The notes under the pieces are model-generated. The model had not been told where the DNA came from. It saw only the letters and a program-made list of their open reading frames with translations, and did not search any database. From NCBI GenBank assembly GCA_005772945.1, contig SXIE01000167.1, forward strand, positions 1-23,266: a stretch of 23,266 nucleotides of DNA, written 5' to 3'. Within the stretch, counting starts at the first letter, position 1. Every line of letters starts with the position of its first letter. Source of the DNA: Pseudomonadota bacterium (GTDB taxonomy: Bacteria; Myxococcota; UBA9042; PHBI01). This document shows positions 14,881 through 23,266 of the stretch, in pieces. The position numbers and the translations under genes are program-made.

Positions 14881-16899
14881 TTGCGTCCAAGCACCTCGTT
14901 CCCTGCGTTCGCGATCCTCGGATCGATCCTCATCCTCGGCGCCTGCGCCGACGACCAAGCCACCACCACGCCCGACGGCGTCGCCACCGCCTGCTCGGAG
15001 AGCGGCGACGAGAACTGCCTCGAGACCGCCTCCGGTGCGCTCGTGCTGGCACCCGAGGACGACACCGCCAACGGCATCACCGCCTTCACGATGGTCAACG
15101 ACACCACGTTCGACGTGACCGGCACCGGGCCCGGCGTGAACCGCTTCACCGCCGGCGGAACGATCCTGCGCGGCGTCCCCGGCTTCGGCCTCGTCATCGG
15201 CCGCATCACCAGCGTCACCGCCACCGCCGACGGCGCGCGCCGCGTGACCTTCGTTCGCACCCGCATCCAGGACGTCATCCCGCGCGCCCGCATCCGCGCC
15301 AAGCGCCACGTCGTCTGCAAGCCGGCGCCGGGCGACGCCACGGTGATGCTCTGCAACGCCGTCGTGGTCGCGCCCGGCCCGCATTGGGGCACGGCCGAGC
15401 ACCTCGCCGCCGAGCGCGCCAAGCTCGCCGCCGCCGCCGTCCCGCTCTCGAGCGAGGCGGTCGACACGCGCGCCGCGGCGCTCGGGGTTTCGAACTGCAA
15501 GCGTGACTTCATCACGGACGGCTCGGTGACGCTCGGCCTCGACCAATGCCACTTCACGGTTGAGTTCGACGTCGACGTGAACCTGTCCTGGGGCTGGGTC
15601 CTCCCGGACGCCTTCTCGGCCTATGTGACGGTCACCGCCGATGCCGGCCTCCTCTTGTCGGGCACGCTCAGCGCGGGTTACAGCGCCCAACCGCAGGACG
15701 CCAAGCTCGTGACCCTCGGCAACCTCCAGTTCACGGTCGGCGGGATCCCGATGTACGTCAGCGGCGCGATCTACGGCGGCTACACGCTCGAGGTCGCAGG
15801 CGACGCGACGTTCGAAGCCGGCTTCGATTACGACGCCACCGAGACCTTCGGGTTCGGGTGGGCCGCGGGCGACGGCATCTACAAGATCCGCTCGTCCGAC
15901 CGCACCTCCAGCCGCACCGGACCGACCTTCACGATCGACGGCGAGCTCGACGCGAGCGCGTACCTACGCCCGGAGCTCGAGTTCGGCGTCGGCGTCTCCG
16001 GCTTCCTGAGCGCGGGCGCGACCATCGGTCTCGAGATCGGCGCAAAACTCCACGGTGAGGTCCACTACGACACCAGCGCGGGTGAGGCCTGCATCTCGCT
16101 CGACCTCTATGCGACACCGAGCCTTGGCTACAACCTGAACATCTTCAGCCTCATCGAGGAGCGGGACTCGTTCGCGCTCGCCGATTGGAGCACGCAACTC
16201 TTTCCGACCGGCAGTGACAGCGGCTGCGTGTCGTACGACGAGCAAGAGAATCCGGCCTGCGCAAGCGGCAGCGAGTGCAACTCGCACGGGGACTGCGAGT
16301 TCCAGGTCGGCGACGCCGTCTCCAACGTCCCGAGCGGCGTGACCCCGGCGCGCAGCGACAGCATCTGCATCGAGGCGACGTGCGCGGTGCCGACGAGCGG
16401 GACGAGCTGCGGCTGCGACTTCAAGTGGCTCACGAACTGCTGCACCAGCGACGCGCAGTGCGGCTCGGGCGCCATGTGCAACAACAACTACTGCGTGTGC
16501 CCGATCTACGGCTCGGGCTGCAATCCGGACGCGAACGGCGACCGAACGCTCTTGGTCTTCGAGATGACGCCGGGCTTCAACGGCGTCGAGGCCGAATGCG
16601 TGCTCGCGACCGCCTGCGACGACGAGCGCGAGGCGACGACCGACACGTGCGAAGGTGGCGACTGCGAGCACACGTACGCAGGCGCGACGCCGGCCGCGGT
16701 GCAGTGCACGAAGGACTCGGCGTGCGAGAGCTTGCCGGGCGGGCGCAGCTTCTGCTCGGGCGGGGTCTGCCTGACCGAGACGATCGATCGTTGCGACCTC
16801 CTGAACTGCAACGACGGCAACGTCAAGACGCGCGACACCTGCGCGAACGGCCAGTGCACGCACACGAACATCTCGATCCTGCCGCCCAACGGTTTGTGA
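14881..16899 (+). CDS. Cys-rich lipoprotein of unknown function, TTG start
   Basis: 672 residues from TTG 14881. I chose this start because CGGAG (14869-14873) lies seven bases upstream and it yields a short signal peptide ending in LGAC (Cys22); longer frames from ATG 14743 or 14794 would put about 30-45 Pro/Arg-rich residues before it. Residues about 45-160 are beta-rich with no recognised domain. The centre (about 210-430) is a long series of Gly/aromatic beta strands containing LQFTVGGIPMYVSG and G-Y-T-L-E-V-A. The C-terminal third (about 450-660) has roughly 35 cysteines in irregular spacing, including two motifs, ACDDEREATTDTCEGG and NCNDGNVKTRDTCANG, each ending C-x-H-T, a common myxobacterial secreted Cys motif. 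Its TGA abuts the stop of the lhr fragment, together forming TGATCA. It is probably a surface protein. Confidence 0.82.
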   Translation: MRPSTSFPAFAILGSILILGACADDQATTTPDGVATACSESGDENCLETASGALVLAPEDDTANGITAFTMVNDTTFDVTGTGPGVNRFTAGGTILRGVPGFGLVIGRITSVTATADGARRVTFVRTRIQDVIPRARIRAKRHVVCKPAPGDATVMLCNAVVVAPGPHWGTAEHLAAERAKLAAAAVPLSSEAVDTRAAALGVSNCKRDFITDGSVTLGLDQCHFTVEFDVDVNLSWGWVLPDAFSAYVTVTADAGLLLSGTLSAGYSAQPQDAKLVTLGNLQFTVGGIPMYVSGAIYGGYTLEVAGDATFEAGFDYDATETFGFGWAAGDGIYKIRSSDRTSSRTGPTFTIDGELDASAYLRPELEFGVGVSGFLSAGATIGLEIGAKLHGEVHYDTSAGEACISLDLYATPSLGYNLNIFSLIEERDSFALADWSTQLFPTGSDSGCVSYDEQENPACASGSECNSHGDCEFQVGDAVSNVPSGVTPARSDSICIEATCAVPTSGTSCGCDFKWLTNCCTSDAQCGSGAMCNNNYCVCPIYGSGCNPDANGDRTLLVFEMTPGFNGVEAECVLATACDDEREATTDTCEGGDCEHTYAGATPAAVQCTKDSACESLPGGRSFCSGGVCLTETIDRCDLLNCNDGNVKTRDTCANGQCTHTNISILPPNGL

Positions 16900-19436
16900 T
16901 CAAGGCGCGACGACCGGGGTGGTGGGCGCCAGCAGCGTCATCCCCCGGTAGTCGGACGTGAAGCCGGCGGCCCTGAGGAGCGCTTCCCAGCGCGTTACGC
17001 GCGGGGAGGCGCCGTCCAGGTCGGTGACCGTGAGCGTGCGCGCCGGCAGGTTCGCGGCGTGCGCGACGAGGGTGCGAAAGGCTTGGACCGCGACGGTGTC
17101 GCTCGCACGGGCGGCCGGGAACGTGACGATACGGTCGCCCTTCGGGGCGACCCAGAAGAGCGGATCACCGGCCTGGAGTGCGACCGCGGCGCCGATCTGC
17201 CGACGCGGATGGAGATCGGGGTCGACGGTCTCGGGCCACGTCAGGACGCCGCCCCAGGGTTGGGCAGGATCGGTGGCCGCGAGGAGGAGGATCGCGCCGG
17301 AGGAAGGCGCGCGGCCCGCCTCGCGCAGGCGATCGACGACGCCCGGGAGCGCGAATTGGGCGGGTCCGAGGTCCGCGAGGTAGTAGCCGCGACGCAGGCG
17401 TCCGTGGTCTTCGAGCAGGCGCAGGGCGTCGTAGAGTCCGGCCGTGCTGCCGCCTTCGGCGAGGGCGAGCTCGCGCGCCGCGAGGCCATAGCGCTGGGCG
17501 ATCGCGAGGGCACGGTCGAGAGCAGCCGCTGCGGGGCCTTCGCGAGCGTGGGCCTCGACAAGGAGCTCGCTGACGAGCGACCAGCGGCCGGCCATCGTGC
17601 GCACGAGAGCCGCGTCGGAGTCATCGCCGAAGCCGCCGAGAGCGCGCAGGGGCAAGAGCGTGTCGTTCGTGACGAGCCCGGCCCAGACCAGCGCCCAGAG
17701 CGCCTCCGCGACGCGTGCGAACGGCGCGCCGAGGCGCTGGACGAGCTCTGGAAAGAAGACGGCACCGCGCGTTTGGAGCAGCACGAGGAGCGCGCGTTCG
17801 AGGTCGGGCCGGGCGGCGATCGCGTCGCCCTCGGGCGGTTCGACGAACGTCGCGGCGGACGCGCGGCGCATGAGCACGATGCGTCCGTCACGCGACGACA
17901 CGGCGCCGGCGCCGACCCAAACATGCGTCCCGGTCGCCATGAGCTGGTCGAGAGCAGCAGGCCTGAAGTCCGCCATTCGTGCGGGTAGGACGCGTGTCTC
18001 CAGCTCGGCGAACGAGAGCGCGAGACCCTCGAGCATCGCGAGCACCTCGGTCAGGCGACGCTCGTGGTCCGTGCTGGGGGCGCGGTCGCCGAGGTGGTGC
18101 CACTGCCAGAGGAAGCGGGCGAAGGCGAGACCGGGGGCCGGCTCGATGTCGCGCCGATAGGCGACGAGCATGCGGCGGCGGATCCGACGCAGGACCTCGG
18201 GTGTGACGAGGGGATCGGACGCGTCGACGGCGATCGGGGCGGGAACGAGACGCGGCTCGGGACCCGCACGGAGAGCGGTGATGACGGGGGTCAGCGACGC
18301 GGCGGCGAGGCCGTAACGCGCGGCGAGAACGTTGACGACGAAGGGCCCGTGGGAGCGTGCGTAGCGCATGACGAGGGCGTCGAGCGGATGGTCGACGAGA
18401 GCGGCGAGGCGCTCGGGGATCGGGCCGACCTCGGCGCCGAGTGCATCGCGCGCGAGTGCGGCGTCCTCGATTGCGATCCACAGCAGGCGGTCGGCGACGG
18501 GCACGGAGAGGACGCGGCCGTCGGCGTGAAGGCGCGCGAGCCACGCGGCCCCGGACTCGGGGGGCGCGGCGCGGTCCGCGAGCTCGTCCGCGAAGAGCCC
18601 GCCGACGCGCCGTACGAGGTCGTGAAGTTGGTCGGCGTCGCTGGCGCGAAACGCAGGAGACGTCCCCTGGAGCTCGGCTTCGACCTCGGCGAGGACGGTG
18701 GGATCGAAGACGTCCGCGAGCGCGTCGTCGCCGAGCAGCGTCGCGAGGAGTCCGCGATCGAGCGAGAGGGCCTGCGCGCGCCGCTCGGCGACCGGGTTGT
18801 CGACCTCGTACATGGCGACCTGCACGAGGGCGAAGGCGAGGCTCTGCGCGTAGGGCGACGCGCGCGGGGTCTCGACCTCGTGGACCTCGATGGCGTGACG
18901 CTCGATGTCGCAGAGGATCTCGCGGAGGGCCGGCACATCGAAGACGTCCTGGAGGCACGTGCGGTACGTCTCGAGGATGATCGGAAAGCGCGGGAACTGC
19001 CGGACCGCCCCGAGAAGGGCCTGCGCTCGGAGGCGCTGCTGCCAGAGCGGCGTGCGGCCCCCGGCGCGGCGGCGCGGGAGGAGCAACGCGCGCGCGGCGT
19101 TCTCGCGGAAGACGCCCGAGAAGAGCGCGGAGGTGCCGAGGCGCTCGACGACGCGCTCCTCGAGCTCGCGCGGATCGATCCAGAGCTCGCTCCAACCGGG
19201 CGCGCGATCGCCGGCCGCAAAGCGGAGCGCGATGCCGTCGTCGCTCCAGAAGCTCTCCACCTGGGTGCCGGTGCGTTGGCCGATCACCTCTTCCAGCGCG
19301 AGCGCCCAGGGCGCATGCACGCGCGCGCCGAACGGACTCAAGATGCACACGCGGAAGTCGCCGAGCTCGTCTTGGAAACGCTCGACGACGATGCGCTGAT
19401 CGGTCGGCAGGCGCCCCGTGATCGATCGTTGGTGTA

Positions 19437-21353
<1,917 letters not shown>

Positions 21354-21371
21354 GTCGCCCCCTTCGCCCAC

Positions 21372-21386
21372 GTGAACGCCGTTCAC
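21372..21386. promoter_or_regulatory. Perfect palindrome GTGAACG-C-CGTTCAC upstream of the lhr start
   Basis: A 15-bp inverted repeat with 7-bp arms lies 19 bases upstream of the preferred lhr start at 21353. Its GAAC-N3-GTTC core resembles the GAAC-N4-GTTC LexA box of Gram-positive bacteria but is one base shorter. It shares GTGAA-N5-TTCAC with the site at 14610. It could be an operator, and it supports reading 21354-21416 as non-coding. Confidence 0.4.
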
Positions 21387-21410
21387 ATCGTCCACATCGT
21401 CCACATCGGG
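21384..21410 (-). repeat. Three tandem 9-bp units between the small membrane protein gene and lhr
   Basis: CACATCGTC at 21384-21392 and 21393-21401, and CACATCGGG at 21402-21410. If GTG 21416 were the lhr start they would encode part of an Asp/Val leader; if lhr starts at 21353 they lie in the short gap and overlap the palindrome at 21372-21386 by three bases. Confidence 0.7.
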
Positions 21411-21419
21411 GGCCACGAC

Positions 21420-21896
21420 TCAGCGCCAGGCACCGAGCGAGCCCGGCGTGAGCGGCAAAAGGCGCATCTGATCGGCCGCCGCCGCACGCAGCGATGGCAG
21501 TGACGCCAGGTCCAAGGTCGCGATCGGCGCGATCGGCCCGGAGCTCACGATGGCGCAGCTCCGCGGCGAAAGCTGCAAGAAGCGCGGCTCCGACGGCTCG
21601 CAGAGGCGCGACAGAAACGCCATGAAGAAGCGCGCGGCCGCCGGCGCGAGCCGCGCCTCGAGGACGAGCGCCGACGCACCGGCCGCCAGGTTCTCCCAGC
21701 GCACCGTCACCATCCCGGTCGACGCCCTGCCGCTCTGACGCGCCTCGGCCGCCGCCCCGGCCAGCGCGATGAGGTGCGTATCCGAAAACAAGACGCGGTA
21801 GCGCCGGGCGTTCCACAGCGTCCACGCGCCAAACGCCAGCACCCCGACCCCGAGACCCACGAGCAACGCAATCCACACGCTCCTGCTATAACACAC
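21420..21896 (-). CDS. Small single-pass membrane protein of unknown function upstream of lhr
   Basis: 158 residues if started at GTG 21896. An N-terminal hydrophobic helix (VWIALLVGLGVGVLAFGAW, about 7-25) is followed by NARRYRV, so the rest is probably cytoplasmic. The remainder is Ala/Leu-rich with no recognised domain; it alternates short strands and helices (for example MVTVRWENLA and FFMAFLSRL). The start is uncertain: AGGAG lies directly before GTG 21878 but with only one or two bases of spacing, and nothing good precedes 21896. The stop is 3 bases from a possible lhr start and 66 from the preferred one, so the two are probably cotranscribed. The 5' end is back to back with the glyoxalase gene with a 2-base gap. 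Confidence 0.7.
   Translation of the reverse strand: MCYSRSVWIALLVGLGVGVLAFGAWTLWNARRYRVLFSDTHLIALAGAAAEARQSGRASTGMVTVRWENLAAGASALVLEARLAPAAARFFMAFLSRLCEPSEPRFLQLSPRSCAIVSSGPIAPIATLDLASLPSLRAAAADQMRLLPLTPGSLGAWR
21884..21892 (+). promoter_or_regulatory. Extended -10 promoter (TGC-TATAAC) for glyoxalase II, probably leaderless
   Basis: TGC followed by TATAAC (five of six -10 matches) ends six bases before ATG 21899, so transcription would begin at or next to the A of the start codon. There is no ribosome binding site before this ATG, as expected of a leaderless mRNA. No good -35 is visible, which is usual for extended -10 promoters. Confidence 0.5.
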
Positions 21897-21898
21897 CC

Positions 21899-22780
21899 AT
21901 GCACGTCGTCGCCGCCGAACCGACCCCCGTCGCCATCGCCCGAAATCGCCTGACGGTGCACGGACTTCCGATGCTCCAGGACAACCTCGCCTGGCTCCTC
22001 GTCGACCCCGTCACGCGCACGGCCGCGCTCGTCGACGCCCCGAGCGCCGATCCCGTGCTCGCCGCGTGCGCCGCGCTGGGCGTCACGCTGACGACGATCT
22101 TCATCACCCACACGCATGGGGATCACGTCGGGATCCTGCACGACCTCGCCCGCAAAGGCGCACTTGCCGGTCTGGCGGTCGTCGGCCCGCGCAAGGTCGC
22201 CGCCCAGATCCCCGGCCTCACGACGCCCGTCGACGACGGCGACCCGGTCGCCTTCGGCGGCGTCACCGGCCAGGTACTGCTCACCGAAGGGCACCTCGAC
22301 GGCCACGTCAGCTACCTCTTGGACGACGCCCTCTTCTCGGGCGACACGCTCTTCGCGGGCGGCTGCGGCTACCTCTTCTCGGGCCCGCCCGCGACGATGG
22401 CCGCGAGCTTGCGACGACTCGCCGCGCTCCCGCCCGCCACCCACGTCTTTTGCGCCCACGAGTACACCGAGGACAACTTGCGCTTTGCGCAATCGGTCGA
22501 CGCCGACAACGCCGCCCTCGCGACGCGCTGCACCGACGTCGCGACCCTACGCCAGGCGGGTCAGACGACCCTCCCGTCCACCATCGACCTCGAGCGCGCG
22601 ACGAACCCGTTCCTGCGCGTGCTCGATCCCGGGACCTCCGCGCCCATCGCCGCGGCCGTTGCGCGCCAACTCCCCGAGGCCGACCTCGACCCTGCCACGG
22701 TGACACCCGACGCGCTCTTCGCCGCCACGCGCCGCCTGAAGGACACCAAGCGCTATCGCACGGCGGCACCCGCCCCGTAG
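21899..22780 (+). CDS. gloB: Hydroxyacylglutathione hydrolase (glyoxalase II), metallo-beta-lactamase fold
   Basis: 293 residues from ATG 21899. Glyoxalase II hydrolyses S-D-lactoylglutathione to lactate and glutathione, the second step of methylglyoxal detoxification, in the cytosol. Metal-binding motifs are complete: THTHGDH (70-76), GHLDGH (131-136, usually GHTxGH), SGDT with Asp149, and CAHEYTEDNLRFA with His187. The following region with TNPFLR (235-240) and a C-terminal helical part is the HAGH C-terminal domain, which separates true glyoxalase II from generic MBL hydrolases. It is somewhat longer than the usual ~250 residues because of about 16 N-terminal residues before the HGLPMLQDNLAWLL strand; a later start is possible but none has a better ribosome binding site. 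It is divergent from the lhr side, and no glyoxalase I gene is in the window. Confidence 0.92.
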   Translation: MHVVAAEPTPVAIARNRLTVHGLPMLQDNLAWLLVDPVTRTAALVDAPSADPVLAACAALGVTLTTIFITHTHGDHVGILHDLARKGALAGLAVVGPRKVAAQIPGLTTPVDDGDPVAFGGVTGQVLLTEGHLDGHVSYLLDDALFSGDTLFAGGCGYLFSGPPATMAASLRRLAALPPATHVFCAHEYTEDNLRFAQSVDADNAALATRCTDVATLRQAGQTTLPSTIDLERATNPFLRVLDPGTSAPIAAAVARQLPEADLDPATVTPDALFAATRRLKDTKRYRTAAPAP

Positions 22781-22794
22781 CTCCCGTCGAGCGT

Positions 22795-22823
22795 TTGTCG
22801 CGCTGATCGAAGCCTGTTATCTC
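22795..22823 (+). promoter_or_regulatory. Candidate promoter for the gene at the right edge
   Basis: TTGTCG (22795-22800), a 17-base spacer and TATCTC (22818-22823) preceded by TGT, an extended -10 element. The leader before ATG 22835 would be only about 5 bases, and no ribosome binding site is seen there. The same -35 hexamer and spacing occur before 14881. Confidence 0.4.
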
Positions 22824-22834
22824 ATCGGCACCGC

Positions 22835-23266
22835 ATGTTCACGCTCGGCGCCATTGGCTTTCTCGTCGGGTTCGTCGCCCTGATCCTGGCGATCGTCGCG
22901 CTGTCGAACGGCAAAGCCCGCGCGGACACACTCGAGCGCCGACTCGCCGCGCTGCGCGACGACCTCGCGCTCTTGCGCACGACTGTCGCCCACCGCGAAC
23001 TCGGCGCAGACGCAGCCCCCAGCGCGCGCCCCGAGCCGATCCCAGCGCCCGCACCCGCGTTCGCGCCTGCACCGAGCGTCGCCGACGCGGACCACGACGC
23101 ACCCGCCGACGACCCGGACGCGGGCGCTCCGGCCGCCCCGGCCACCGACACCGACACCGCGCGCTGGGCCGCCTATGCCCAAGAGAGCGAGGTTCGGCGC
23201 GACACTGTCCCGATGATGGCCGCGGCGCGCACCGGCCCGCCCGATGACGCGGACGCGCTCGCCGAG
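22835..23266 (+). CDS. Membrane-anchored protein with coiled coil and Pro/Ala/Asp-rich linker, truncated at window end
   Basis: ATG 22835 opens a frame of 144 codons that reaches the last base without a stop, so the gene continues outside. Residues 3-25 are one hydrophobic helix (LGAIGFLVGFVALILAIVAL), followed by SNGKARADTLERRLAALRDDLALLR, a short likely coiled coil. Residues about 60-110 are Ala/Pro/Asp-rich and probably disordered, then a soluble-looking stretch with WAAYAQESEVRRD. This order (helix, coiled coil, Pro/Ala linker) is seen at the start of DUF2339 multi-pass membrane proteins, but also in many unrelated envelope proteins, so I give no family. Strong G/C third-position use supports real coding. 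It follows gloB by 54 bases in the same direction. Confidence 0.7.
   Translation, partial: MFTLGAIGFLVGFVALILAIVALSNGKARADTLERRLAALRDDLALLRTTVAHRELGADAAPSARPEPIPAPAPAFAPAPSVADADHDAPADDPDAGAPAAPATDTDTARWAAYAQESEVRRDTVPMMAAARTGPPDDADALAE

Noticed and set aside
15136..15149. GTGAA-N4-TTCAC inverted repeat
   Set aside because: Spacer differs by one from the other two sites, it lies inside normal-codon coding sequence (V-N-R-F) and shows no composition change.

Overview
The window is about 23 kb of very GC-rich, gene-dense bacterial chromosome. The clearest taxonomic marker is the C-terminus of the 1111-residue protein at 4237-7572: a Cys-containing Gly/Ser stretch, one hydrophobic helix and an Arg cluster, which is the MYXO-CTERM sorting signal. 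An AgmX/PglI-type C-terminal domain (12345-13820), several Cys-rich secreted lipoproteins and overwhelmingly G/C third codon positions agree with this. I infer a member of Myxococcota (the old delta-proteobacterial myxobacteria) but cannot name the genus. I see no rRNA, tRNA, CRISPR array, IS element, integrase or phage gene.

Layout. 1-930: 3' part of a membrane-anchored metallophosphoesterase. 938-3892 (minus): exported VIT/VWA/DUF2135 protein. 4237-7572: MYXO-CTERM protein with a glycoside-hydrolase-like body. 7558-8004 (minus): small lipoprotein. 8224-11127: lipoprotein with eight Cys-rich repeats and two lamin-tail-like domains. 11213-12223: ketopantoate-reductase-like Rossmann protein lacking the expected catalytic residues. 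12345-13820 and 13817-14695: translationally coupled lipoprotein pair, the first with an AgmX/PglI domain, the second with an acidic hexanucleotide-repeat linker and a beta domain. 14881-16899: Cys-rich lipoprotein with a TTG start. 16900-21416 (minus): a large Lhr-type DNA helicase split by an apparent -1 frameshift near 19532, preceded in the same direction by a small membrane protein (21420-21896). 21899-22780: glyoxalase II. 22835-end: start of a membrane-anchored coiled-coil protein cut by the window edge.

How it fits together. From 938 to 16899, seven of eight genes encode proteins with a signal peptide or lipobox, so this is a cell-surface gene block. The genes are not one operon: directions alternate, and only the 12345/13817 pair is visibly coupled. 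Three convergent gene pairs meet with gaps of 7, -15 and 0 bases and no recognisable intrinsic terminator. The right third is housekeeping-like (DNA repair helicase, methylglyoxal detoxification).

No defence system or obviously new multi-gene machine is visible. The points most worth a second look are the lhr frameshift, the lipoprotein pair with the AgmX/PglI domain, the active-site-less reductase among surface genes, and a set of possible regulatory palindromes and repeats, including GTGAA-N5-TTCAC sites at 14610 and 21372.
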